Shown one piece after another: positions 36,379 through 44,876 of a stretch of DNA of 64,000 nt. Position numbers and translations under genes: made by a program. The first letter of the stretch is position 1. Every line of letters starts with the position of its first letter. The stretch is from Butyrivibrio proteoclasticus B316 (GTDB lineage: Bacteria; Bacillota; Clostridia; Lachnospirales; Lachnospiraceae): the NCBI RefSeq assembly GCF_000145035.1, contig NC_014389.1, positions 297,400-361,399 on the forward strand. Reading direction: 5' to 3'. Below the pieces are notes generated by a model. That model ran no database searches and was not told where the DNA came from. It saw nothing but the letters and a program-made list of their open reading frames with translations.

Positions 36379-37713
36379 TTACCTCATTTGCGTATGCTTG
36401 TGGTGATGAATATTTATTTCCGTAGCGGTATATATATGCTCTTCATGACAGAATGAACATTTGTAAAAATAATATCTTTCATCTTCTACCTTAAACGCCA
36501 CTACTATCTTGTTCTGGCGAATATCCGGAAGCAGCAAGGCATCTTTTAAAGGCCAATTCGACCTCAATCTACACGACAGTACATTAGCTTTTATTCCATA
36601 GGCATTAGCCATGTCTTTTAGACTGTTATATTCTTTTTCTTTATAATCCTTATATCTTTTATGTTCTTTGTGTATGACAGGTGTTAATAGGGCATCTTCC
36701 AAATCCCATCCCAAGTTTCTTCTTCGTATGTAAGATTCAAGACCTAGTCCATAATGTTCGCACATAGCATGGAGGGATGCAAATTCACATCCGTTATGAT
36801 CATGCACCTTATGTGAGCGTTTTGGTCTTGTAAGTGCATCTTCTAAAGAAACACCCCTACTGATCCTGGACTCATATATACCTACCGTTATACCGTATGC
36901 TTTGCACATTTTATTTAAAGTAGGGTATATGTTACCGAGATGGTCTTTATAACAATGCTCTTTCACACATTTTGCATGTTTGATAGCCTCTTTTATAGGA
37001 ATGTTTTTATCTAGCTGTCTTTTAACTATCGTTGGCTCTACATTGTAATACCGACATAAAGCATTAAGGCTTTTAAACTCTTTTCCTTTGTGGTCGCGCA
37101 GCTTTTGGCAACTATTATTTTCTGAGGATAAAGCTTCTTTTATACTGCGTCCCTGTCTTAATCGCCATTGATATGTTTTGACTTCTACACCATATTTGTT
37201 GCACATCTCTTTAACTGACCTAAACTTATTACCAAGATGATCTATATATATATTTGTATCTGCTATCTTCTTAGGGCAAAGGGCATCTTCCAATGAATAT
37301 CCATGCTTTATTCGGTCTCTAAATGTTTCTGCGTTGACGCCATGATACCTGCACATAGCTTCTTTGGATTCAAACTCATTTCCTAAATGATCCCTGCACT
37401 TTATTTTGACTGAATAGTTCTGTTGGCTTAATGCTTTTTCTAAAGGCCATCCGTTTTTTATACGATCTCTAAACGTTGCAGGATGTATGCCGTAATATTT
37501 GCACATGGCATTCTCCGAGGGGTAAATATTGCCAAGGTGGTCAAAACATTCTCCTTTACAATGTTCTTTTACCGGAGTAACAAGAGCTTTTTCAATATTC
37601 ATCCTTTTTAGACGGGCTTCTAATGTTGTGGGCTTGAGTCCATATTCCCTTGCCATTTCTGCTCGCGTTTCATATTCATTTCCCAGATGATCCTTGAATT
37701 TTATTTTGAGCAT
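36379..37713 (-). CDS. Tandem-module protein, eight modules plus zinc finger
   Basis: 444 residues. Modules begin FKDHLGNEYETR, CFDHLGNIYPSE, CRDHLGNEFESK, YIDHLGNKFRSV, LRDHKGKEFKSL, YKDHLGNIYPTL, VHDHNGCEFASL, YKDYKEKEYNSL. The finger is YKCSFCHEEHIY...INIHHHKH. AAGAGGACGCTAA precedes the ATG. It overlaps the end of the 38359 gene by 38 bp, so coupling or a past fusion is likely. This is the longest apparently intact member. Confidence 0.8.
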   Translation of the reverse strand: MLKIKFKDHLGNEYETRAEMAREYGLKPTTLEARLKRMNIEKALVTPVKEHCKGECFDHLGNIYPSENAMCKYYGIHPATFRDRIKNGWPLEKALSQQNYSVKIKCRDHLGNEFESKEAMCRYHGVNAETFRDRIKHGYSLEDALCPKKIADTNIYIDHLGNKFRSVKEMCNKYGVEVKTYQWRLRQGRSIKEALSSENNSCQKLRDHKGKEFKSLNALCRYYNVEPTIVKRQLDKNIPIKEAIKHAKCVKEHCYKDHLGNIYPTLNKMCKAYGITVGIYESRISRGVSLEDALTRPKRSHKVHDHNGCEFASLHAMCEHYGLGLESYIRRRNLGWDLEDALLTPVIHKEHKRYKDYKEKEYNSLKDMANAYGIKANVLSCRLRSNWPLKDALLLPDIRQNKIVVAFKVEDERYYFYKCSFCHEEHIYTATEINIHHHKHTQMR

Positions 37714-38359
37714 TTAGCGTCCTCTTTGCACGAATGCAAGTTTTATCGGGCGGTGTTGTAAGAGCCTTTTCGAGCGACCATCCGCGTCTAATCCTTGCCT
37801 TCAATGTACTCACTGCAATACAATATTTCTTTGCCATAGCTCTTAATGACGAATATTCATTATTATTGTGGTCAGTGACGGTTTCAAGCTTCCGAATTGG
37901 TGTTTTAGTGTAGAGCGTCTCGTTTATTTCACCACTATATTTATGTCGCAAATAATGCTGTCTGCATTCTGCTGGGGTAAAAACAAATTGATTGTTACAG
38001 GTAGGGCATTTGTATGTATAATAGTCTTCTCCGTTTAATGAAAATGAAGGCCATTTTCCTCTTAAGAGGATTATTTCTGGTGATATTTCAAGCGTTTCCT
38101 CTAGCGTCCATCCTTTGCGTAGCCTATGAGTAAAAAGGCTGTATTTAAGTCCGTATGTATTAACCATTTCAGATTTCGATTTATAAAATATGCCTTTATG
38201 ATCTGTACAGGAATACAAATTAGGGCTTGTCAATGCTTCTTCAAGTGTCATTCCGGCTTTAAGTCTATTGAAAAACGTGGTGCTGTTAATCCCGTAATAC
38301 CTGCACATATCTTCTTTTGAGGCAAATTCGTTTCCAAGGTGATCGTGATATTTAGGCAT
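37676..38359 (-). CDS. Tandem-module protein with internal zinc finger
   Basis: 227 residues: two modules (YHDHLGNEFASK, CTDHKGIFYKSK), a finger (YKCPTCNNQFVF...CRQHYLRH), then a third module (VTDHNNNEYSSL...GWSLEKALTTPPDK) and an off-pattern tail where the frame shifts into the next gene's start. Here the finger is followed by a module, which suggests two former genes fused. First gene of the cluster, with CAGGAGTATA before the ATG. Confidence 0.7.
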   Translation of the reverse strand: MPKYHDHLGNEFASKEDMCRYYGINSTTFFNRLKAGMTLEEALTSPNLYSCTDHKGIFYKSKSEMVNTYGLKYSLFTHRLRKGWTLEETLEISPEIILLRGKWPSFSLNGEDYYTYKCPTCNNQFVFTPAECRQHYLRHKYSGEINETLYTKTPIRKLETVTDHNNNEYSSLRAMAKKYCIAVSTLKARIRRGWSLEKALTTPPDKTCIRAKRTLNAQNKIQGSSGK

Positions 38360-38440
38360 TTATACTCCTGTTTCGCACGTTTAGCTTGCATTACATTCTA
38401 ACTATATTATAAACGGCTTATATAAAGGCCATTACATAGT

Positions 38441-38474
38441 AAAAAGCTCCGAAACACAGTCCCAGAGCTTTGTT
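38441..38474 (-). terminator. Terminator between CRISPR array and module cluster
   Basis: AAAGCTC and GAGCTTT arms, T-rich on the minus strand. Placed to end transcription coming through the array before the module gene cluster. Confidence 0.65.
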
Positions 38475-38588
38475 TAATCTTTTCTTTATACTTTAACAAC
38501 ATATCATTAATTTTCTATTAAATTTTCCAAGCAGGACTTCCCTACCCTATCAGATAGTCCTATTTACATACGCAAGAGTGTCTATGAT

Positions 38589-38670
38589 TGAACTACCACC
38601 ACCGTCTACGACGGAAGTGGATTCCTGCTTCAGTCACCACTGCGCGGGACTGTTCTAAAACGAACAGAAA
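38589..38670 (-). other. Solo right end of a lone-tnpB element (guide-RNA scaffold remnant)
   Basis: Minus strand shows AGCAGGAATCCACTTCC, a GTCGTAGAC hairpin and GGTGGTAGTTCA, the pattern of tnpB right ends here, with no tnpB and no matching left end nearby. A CTGTTC-GTTTTA-GAACAG hairpin at its 5' side contains GTTTTAGAAC, the first ten bases of the CRISPR repeat. Confidence 0.55.
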
Positions 38671-38691
38671 GCTATACATTAAAATCTTGAA

Positions 38692-39245
38692 ACCTAACTA
38701 CTAGGTAATTTTCTATGGTTCTAAAACGCCATGCATTTGGTAATCCTCACGAATCGCACCTAACAAGCAGGTATTATTTTAAAGGTTCTAAAACACAAAA
38801 AAGAATGCCAGATGTCAAGCACCTACCTAATTACTAGGTAATTTTTTAAGGTTCTAAAACAACAACAATTGAAAGGAGAAACGTACACCTAATTACTAGG
38901 TAATTTTTAAGGTTCTAAAACGCTTCCGACCAAGAATGGGTCGCCTGGAATACCTAACAAGTAGGTATTTTTTAAGGTTCTAAGACAGTCCTTGAATGGC
39001 TAATCAACTTGCCACAACCTAATTACTAGGTAATTTTTTTAAGGTTATAAAACAACAACAATTGAAAGGAGAAACGTACACCTAATTACTAGGTAATTTT
39101 TAAGGTTCTAAAACGCTTCCGACCAAGAATGGGTCGCCTGGAATACCTAACAAGTAGGTATTTTTTAAGGTTCTAAAACTCATTGCGATCTCATCTCCTT
39201 TCTGCGACGACCTAACAAGTAGGTATTATTTTAAGGTTCTAAAAC
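38692..39245 (-). CRISPR. Type V-like CRISPR array, 9 repeats and 8 spacers
   Basis: Repeats of 35-37 nt at 38692, 38758, 38825, 38887, 38952, 39017, 39080, 39145 and 39210 (plus-strand starts). In crRNA orientation (minus strand) each starts GTTTTAGAACC (single-base variants occur in two), has a T/A tract, and ends in a hairpin ACCTA-loop-TAGGT directly 5' of the spacer, the Cas12a layout. Loops are GTAAT, CTTGT or GTAGT. Spacers are 30 nt except two identical 26-nt ones. A unit of two spacers (38861-38951) is duplicated at 39054-39144, leaving six distinct spacers. It starts 25 bp after the effector stop and probably shares its transcript. Confidence 0.95.
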
Positions 39246-39269
39246 GTCAATTGTAGTATTATGACATTA

Positions 39270-42200
39270 TCAAACCGCAATATCTTGCGCCTGCATATAA
39301 TTTAGAAATGCATCAAGAAAATCTCCATCACCCCTATACTCCTGCTTGAACATGAATTTCTTTCCAAAGTTGTAGGTCGTATTTTTCGACACATCAATCT
39401 CAGTTCCGGTGATCGGAGAGCGATATATCTTTTCGCCATCTTTCTTTGTGATTATTCCATACAACGCATTTGCAAACCATTTATAGATAAGCTCTACGCT
39501 CTTTCCTGAGATAGCTGTCTTATCAAGGAATTTTTCGGCCATATTGCCATCAAACACAGCCTTATCTTCAAGGAGCGCCGGAATTATCTGCTCCCTTACG
39601 ATATCATTTACATAAACATATTCCCCTTTATCCTTGTCAAAATAACTTCCATCTCCCGCTATTTTAACAGTCCACTCTTTCCTATCAAGGAGCCTTTTTG
39701 TCGGATATTCTTCAAGATTGAATGTAAATAGCATCTCTCCATCGTCAATTCTTATATCTTTCATTTTTGCAAAGAACTGCCGCTTAGACTGCATTGTAAT
39801 TAGTCTTGTCTTATCAAACACATCAACAAAGCCGGTATCCGGACAGAGCGTCCTTGTGTACGCATTATTAAGGAAATATATGACACCATCCTGGTATGAA
39901 TTTCCATTATTGTTGGAGACCTGTATTGGATTTGATATCGAGCCCGCTTCACCTTCTTTTATGGTATTAAATGACAGATCTGACATCCGGGCACAGAGTC
40001 TTGCTTCAAACGCCTTAAATATCTGTTCATCAAGGAATGAGAACTTATCCTTAAATGTAGATGACATGGATTCAACAACAACTACCGCATTGTATTTTGT
40101 GGCAAGTTTACTGATCTGAGTAACAGCAAGCTCAACATATGCTTCCTTTAGTCCCTTGGAAGATACATCATACTGCCAGAGTCTTGTTTTATCATGATAC
40201 TTGATCTTTGTCCTTTCTTTTAAAAGTTCCCGGTAGTTAACCCCATCTATCTCATTCAAACTTTTTTCCTCAAGTACATTGTTCTTTTCATCAACTACGG
40301 CAACATAGGTAAGGTCTTTTAGGTTTCTTGTCACAATAACCGCCATTCTGCTATCCTGTGTATCTTCTTCAACCTTATCATTTATATAATCCAGTGTCCT
40401 TGCTGAAATGTCGGCATTCTTGGTATAAGACAGGGATAAGAAAAACTTATCTTCGGTATATCTTCTATTTCTGATGATATCCTCGTTTGCCTTCTTGATG
40501 GCAACATCATGCTCTGCCAAATATGCTTTCGCCATGATAAAATCTTCACTGCTAATATCAAAGTTATTCTTCATCTTATATATGGCTTCCCTTATATGCA
40601 TAGGGATATGTTCACCATTACTGTCCCTTAGGGCAACCAGTATACTTCCTTTTTTGTGCGTTACCCTTCTTGGAAGGGATGCAGCCCTGTACTGAATCAT
40701 GGCCCTTGAATTTAGGAGCATTGATGTATGCTCCATGTTAGAATCCGAAAACAGCTGGATAAATGTCCTCTCGTATGGTTTTCTAGGTCTGTTATAAAGA
40801 AACATCGAACGAACAAGGAATAATAGGCCCTCTTTTTTATCCACCATATCATTGATACGTTCAAAGGATACCGGGATCCACTCCATTGTGCAGAGCCTTG
40901 TATCTACATCCGAGAAGAATTCACCGATATCATTATATTCATCAGCTCTCTTGAGTCCTGACATATTAAAGCACGAATATCTGGTATACACTGCTATGAA
41001 CTCTTTATAGACATCAATAAGATACCTGCAGTCATCCTTAAATTTCTCTTCAGTCAGACCATCTATTCCTATATTTGTCTTTTTAAATGTCCCGTTTTTA
41101 AAGATATCATATGCTCTCCTGTCGATAGTAAGCGGCTTTGACACATATTCTTCTATAACACAGTTCTTATCATTCTTATGCTCCGGCGACTCAAAATATG
41201 GTTCCAGGATACACTTGAACAAAGCCTTAGGAAGCCCAAGGAAGCTTTTCGCACCCTTTCTCTGGACAAATATCTGAGCATCTGTTTCATCTTTTGTTTT
41301 AAGATCTACGGGTTTTACATCTGGGGTAAGAACAAAATAGTAGTATTCATCCCCGCGCCTTATCATTGCAACATCGTTGATCGCAAAATTCTCTTCTCCG
41401 TTCCACCAGTGAGTACGAAGCCTGGCGGGAGTGCCAAGGCATGATGCCATGATCCTGGCGTCATCTGCAGGAGATTTTGTCACGTAGTTTCGGCACAGAT
41501 TCTCTGCTTTGTATGTTCGGTTTGCTTTTTCAAAGATCCCGTCAAACGTGTTATAGAATATTGGATCCGCCTTTTCATCATTCCCGCTATTTATGATGCG
41601 CAGCGCACTTCTGAATTTAGTCAGTTCATCATAAAAAGATACCAGGGATTCCTGGACGTCGCGATTACCCTTTATCCCCCTTCTACTTTTTAGGATATCT
41701 CTTTCAAAAGTACCGTATGCCTCTTTTATGCGCATATAATTCCTTGCAAGCTCATCCCGGTAGAGAATAAACAGTCTGTCATCACCTGTCATTTTCTGCA
41801 GACCATCAAACGTATGAGACTCTTTTGCAACCTTTTTTGGCACAGCATTTACAAATTTATCGTACCTTGCCTTTTCGCTCTTGGTCCTTCTGGGAAGAAC
41901 CTCAAGAGTATTCTTTTCGTATTCTTCAAGCAATAGTCTTATCCTGTCATGTTCTCCATAAATAAGCTGGGAAAGAACATGCGTCTGATTGGGGCCTACG
42001 ACAATAAACAGAGTAATGTCTCCTGGATCTTTGGCATAAAATCCATTTATCTTTTTGATATTTTCCCATTGCTCCTTTGTCTGTTCAAAAGCTTCTTTTG
42101 TTACCTGAACAACCTCCTCGTCGGAATCTATATGGTCTATGGTAAAAGCTTTCTCGCGCTCTTCAAGGATCTGCTTATGGAGCTGCTTAAGAATGCGAAA

Positions 42201-42995
42201 AGGCTTTTCCTCTAAGTGTTCTGATTTTATTTTGATATTCTTTTCAGAGATAGTCTGATTTATGCCTTTTTCCTTGGCGCCATCTTCATCCATTATTCCG
42301 GATATCAGCCTGTTATAAGAATCGATATCTTCCTGAGAAAGGATTTGATTGTAGTAGTCGACAGAACAGATGCTTTCGTATTCAATCGCAAATGATACCG
42401 CGCCTCTTTCCAGGGCATCCTGCATCTTGGGAATATTTGCAGCATATATCTCAAAGTTTTCAATGACTCTTTTGGGCATTGACTGTTCAAGGGTCGTGAT
42501 CCTGCTTGTAAGAAATTTGGAAAACAGGGCAAGATAACCCTTGGTTTCAAGTATGTCGGATAGGATATTCTGTTTTTCTTCGCTATCTTTATGAGTCTTG
42601 TCTATGAAATCATACAGTACGCCATTTAAGTATTTGGCAGAATTTATCTCCGAAATTTTCCCAATTCCCTCAGGAAGGTTCTTTATAAGGGTTTTAACAA
42701 TCTCCTTTTTAAGTCTTTCGCTTTCCTTGGCGTAAGCTTTCTTGTCTCCGGAAAGAAAGTGCTCATATAGCTTTTCAAATGAAAGTTCGCAGTTTTTAAG
42801 AGTATCTCTTGCAATGTCTTTTATGCCTTCATCGATCACAGGCTTAAGTCTTTCTAAAAGCGCGTAAATTGCCTTATCCTGCTCAAGAAGATTGAGCTCT
42901 TTGATATTCCGCAGTGTTTTCCCCTGGGGTCTAAGCTCAAGGCGAAGCGATTTTGTGATCTGATTTCTTTTGGTGTAGTTTTCATATAAAAGCAT
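39270..42995 (-). CDS. cas12a: Cas12a-like effector with inactivated RuvC site
   Basis: 1241 residues from MLLYENYTKRNQ; AAAGGGGGATAATGCT supports this start. The N-terminus (ITKSLRLELRPQGKTLRNIK) matches the Cas12a WED-I segment, CRNYVTKSPADD the WED/PI region, and RRYTEDKFFLS the stretch before RuvC-I. In RuvC-I, AVIVTRNLKDLTYVAVVDE aligns with the IGIDRGERHL motif and has Thr889 for the catalytic Asp. RuvC-II keeps Glu975 (AVVVVESMS). The RuvC-III segment DVSKNTTYNFGKK aligns with DADANGAYxIGxK and has Ser1203 for the catalytic Asp. Two of three acidic residues are lost while the RNA- and DNA-binding parts persist. No cas1, cas2 or cas4 nearby. I infer a guided binder, not a cutter. Confidence 0.9.
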   Translation of the reverse strand: MLLYENYTKRNQITKSLRLELRPQGKTLRNIKELNLLEQDKAIYALLERLKPVIDEGIKDIARDTLKNCELSFEKLYEHFLSGDKKAYAKESERLKKEIVKTLIKNLPEGIGKISEINSAKYLNGVLYDFIDKTHKDSEEKQNILSDILETKGYLALFSKFLTSRITTLEQSMPKRVIENFEIYAANIPKMQDALERGAVSFAIEYESICSVDYYNQILSQEDIDSYNRLISGIMDEDGAKEKGINQTISEKNIKIKSEHLEEKPFRILKQLHKQILEEREKAFTIDHIDSDEEVVQVTKEAFEQTKEQWENIKKINGFYAKDPGDITLFIVVGPNQTHVLSQLIYGEHDRIRLLLEEYEKNTLEVLPRRTKSEKARYDKFVNAVPKKVAKESHTFDGLQKMTGDDRLFILYRDELARNYMRIKEAYGTFERDILKSRRGIKGNRDVQESLVSFYDELTKFRSALRIINSGNDEKADPIFYNTFDGIFEKANRTYKAENLCRNYVTKSPADDARIMASCLGTPARLRTHWWNGEENFAINDVAMIRRGDEYYYFVLTPDVKPVDLKTKDETDAQIFVQRKGAKSFLGLPKALFKCILEPYFESPEHKNDKNCVIEEYVSKPLTIDRRAYDIFKNGTFKKTNIGIDGLTEEKFKDDCRYLIDVYKEFIAVYTRYSCFNMSGLKRADEYNDIGEFFSDVDTRLCTMEWIPVSFERINDMVDKKEGLLFLVRSMFLYNRPRKPYERTFIQLFSDSNMEHTSMLLNSRAMIQYRAASLPRRVTHKKGSILVALRDSNGEHIPMHIREAIYKMKNNFDISSEDFIMAKAYLAEHDVAIKKANEDIIRNRRYTEDKFFLSLSYTKNADISARTLDYINDKVEEDTQDSRMAVIVTRNLKDLTYVAVVDEKNNVLEEKSLNEIDGVNYRELLKERTKIKYHDKTRLWQYDVSSKGLKEAYVELAVTQISKLATKYNAVVVVESMSSTFKDKFSFLDEQIFKAFEARLCARMSDLSFNTIKEGEAGSISNPIQVSNNNGNSYQDGVIYFLNNAYTRTLCPDTGFVDVFDKTRLITMQSKRQFFAKMKDIRIDDGEMLFTFNLEEYPTKRLLDRKEWTVKIAGDGSYFDKDKGEYVYVNDIVREQIIPALLEDKAVFDGNMAEKFLDKTAISGKSVELIYKWFANALYGIITKKDGEKIYRSPITGTEIDVSKNTTYNFGKKFMFKQEYRGDGDFLDAFLNYMQAQDIAV

Positions 42996-43054
42996 AGCAT
43001 TATCCCCCTTTATCTTCATTTGTCTGTTGCACAATACTCTTACATACTTAGTTA

Positions 43055-43084
43055 ATTATATCGCACTTACGCACATAGTTACAC
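43055..43084 (-). promoter_or_regulatory. Putative promoter of the cas12a-like gene
   Basis: TATAAT on the minus strand (43055-43060) about 60 bp before the start codon, with a weak TGTAAC 17 nt upstream. Less certain than the opposing promoter. Confidence 0.4.
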
Positions 43085-43157
43085 TCTTTATCATCTATTA
43101 AGGGCAATATTTAGGGCAACAAATATGTACAAATATGTATATAATTGCATATTTCTC

Positions 43158-43186
43158 TTGCATTTATCGAACGTGTGTTCTATAAT
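43158..43186 (+). promoter_or_regulatory. Sigma-A type promoter of the DUF5688 gene
   Basis: TTGCAT, 17 nt, TATAAT, 33 bp before the ATG at 43220. A standard -35/-10 pair, unlike the class 1 and 2 promoters. Confidence 0.65.
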
Positions 43187-43219
43187 ATTCATATAAATCC
43201 AGGGAGGAACAGGTATTAC

Positions 43220-44110
43220 ATGATAACTAAAGAAGATATTGTTAAAGCACTGTCTGAAGAGGGGTATGAAGTCCGTCTTGTAACAAAACATAAAAATCAT
43301 AAGACCAAAGAAGGTATCACTATAAGGCAAAACGAAGAAATGACCGCGCCAACGTTATATATGGATGAGATTCCGCTCGATAAATATACAGATCTTAAAG
43401 AGCTGATATCAGACATCAAAGATTTTTTATCCCGTCAGTCCACAAGAGGAGACGACCTTAAAAAGCTCGCTGAAAATATTGATGACTATAACACAGTCAA
43501 AGATAAGCTATACATAGAGATCGTTTCTGCAACCGATAATGAGGAGTTTCTAAGCTCCATGCCGCATAGGAAAGTCCTCGACTTTGAAGTGATATTCAAA
43601 TTAAAATTAAGCGATTATGCAGTTGCCTCAGTTTCGAATGCACTTTTAGAAGCTTGGGGAGTAGATATAGAAACGCTATTTAATGATGCAATGGCAAGCA
43701 GTGAAAAGAATATGCCTTACGGGATATGCCATGTCAGTGACGTTATCCCCAAACCACTCACATCCTCATTCATCAACGTTCCCATGTATATAGTTTTTAG
43801 ACCGGATGACGAAAACGGCGCAGCAGCTATTTTATATCCCGAATTTCAGGAGTTTGTTGGAAAACAAATTGGCGGCTTCTATATACTGCCTTCTTCAATA
43901 CACGAATGCATCATGGTCCCAGACGCGTTTTACCAGCTGGGCGGGGCATCTGAAGATGTTCCTGGCGCTCTAAAGGAAATGGTAAGCCTCGTCAACAAAG
44001 AGTGCGTACCAAAAGAAGATCTTTTATCTGATAACGCATATCATTATGATCCTAACCGAAAAGTTCTGGAATTTGCAGACGAATATTTTAAAAATATCAA
44101 AGATGCATGA
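43220..44110 (+). CDS. DUF5688-family protein, second copy
   Basis: 296 residues from MITKEDIVKAL; GGGAGGAACAGG lies upstream. Divergent from the cas12a-like gene, so both share a 224-bp intergenic region. Same block order as the 26423 gene: VIFKLKLSDYAVAS, FVGKQIGGFYILPSSIHECIMVP, CVPKEDLLSDNAY. Function unknown; neighbourhood with a CRISPR effector may be chance. Confidence 0.75.
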   Translation: MITKEDIVKALSEEGYEVRLVTKHKNHKTKEGITIRQNEEMTAPTLYMDEIPLDKYTDLKELISDIKDFLSRQSTRGDDLKKLAENIDDYNTVKDKLYIEIVSATDNEEFLSSMPHRKVLDFEVIFKLKLSDYAVASVSNALLEAWGVDIETLFNDAMASSEKNMPYGICHVSDVIPKPLTSSFINVPMYIVFRPDDENGAAAILYPEFQEFVGKQIGGFYILPSSIHECIMVPDAFYQLGGASEDVPGALKEMVSLVNKECVPKEDLLSDNAYHYDPNRKVLEFADEYFKNIKDA

Positions 44111-44132
44111 TAATTAGGCGAGAAAAATATTA

Positions 44133-44160
44133 AAGGGCAGCAGATATTTCTGCTGCCGGA
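44133..44160 (+). terminator. Terminator of the DUF5688 gene
   Basis: GGCAGCAG and CTGCTGCC arms around ATATTT, downstream of the plus-strand stop. Confidence 0.7.
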
Positions 44161-44267
44161 TATACATATATTTATGCTTGCAACTAAAATTTTATTAACA
44201 TTTTTATTGCACAGGGCATAATTGCAGAAATAAAGAAGGTTTGCATGATTTTTATTTTTCTAACAAA

Positions 44268-44296
44268 AATGCTCCCAACAATGTTGAGAGCATTAT
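44268..44296 (-). terminator. Terminator detached from its gene by a miniature element
   Basis: AATGCTC and GAGCATT arms with a T tract on the minus strand. The element at 44297-44621 separates it from the stop of the 44645 gene. Confidence 0.65.
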
Positions 44297-44621
44297 AAAA
44301 TTTAGCGAGAAAACCTCTTCCGATGAAATCGGTTGTGGGATGAATCGCCTTTACGTGAACAGTTGTTCGTGATAGAATAAGTCAATCGGAACCTTGAAAA
44401 CTGTATATATGAGGTTGCACCACGAATCTAACAAACCAAGAACCTGTGGTGCGTAAAATATACAAGGTGTTTAGTTCCCAGGCGCCACAAGCGCATATAT
44501 AACACTTAAAGTATGCCGAAGGGATTCCGCCCCAACGGAGTAGCGGCGCCGTGAACGTGCCTTACTATACCGCAAGGTATTGTAGAAACCATTTCCGATT
44601 ACATCGGTCTTGGTAGTTCAT
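44297..44621 (+). mobile_element. Full-length miniature element (325 bp)
   Basis: After TTAT; ends GTTCAT. Contains the GCACCAC/GTGGTGC stem at 44417-44423 and 44446-44452, CCTTGAAAACTG, and both end hairpins. Orientation opposite to the flanking minus-strand gene. Confidence 0.85.
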
Positions 44622-44644
44622 GTAAATATACATCTTATTCAGTT

Positions 44645-44857
44645 TTAAACCGCTGCATCAGTGGCAACAGGATACATATCTTTAATTTTGACGCGAACGC
44701 CAACATTTCCTTCGCCGTCAACATAATCAAGAGTACAAAGAAGCTTCTTATCACCCTTCTTTTGATCCGCTTCAACGGTCCCCTGCGTGCAAGCGCGAAC
44801 GCCATCAATATCAGTATCGATCTTAAATCTGTCACCTTGTTTCCATAGTCTTTTCAT
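44645..44857 (-). CDS. Small basic protein, 70 residues
   Basis: MKRLWKQGDRFKIDTD... with AAGGGAGAAAAAG upstream; beta-rich, perhaps a small barrel (GTVEADQKKGDKKLLCTLDYVDGEG). Last of a four-gene operon. No family recognised. Confidence 0.6.
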   Translation of the reverse strand: MKRLWKQGDRFKIDTDIDGVRACTQGTVEADQKKGDKKLLCTLDYVDGEGNVGVRVKIKDMYPVATDAAV

Positions 44858-44876
44858 CTTTTTCTCCCTTCTGAGC

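Noticed and set aside
29654..38359. Tandem DNA similarity taken at first for a CRISPR-like or satellite array
   Set aside because: Repeats are at protein level (about 48 residues), highly diverged in DNA, and within long open frames.
39270..42995. Ordinary active Cas12a
   Set aside because: The RuvC-I and RuvC-III aspartates are absent at aligned positions, and no adaptation genes accompany it.
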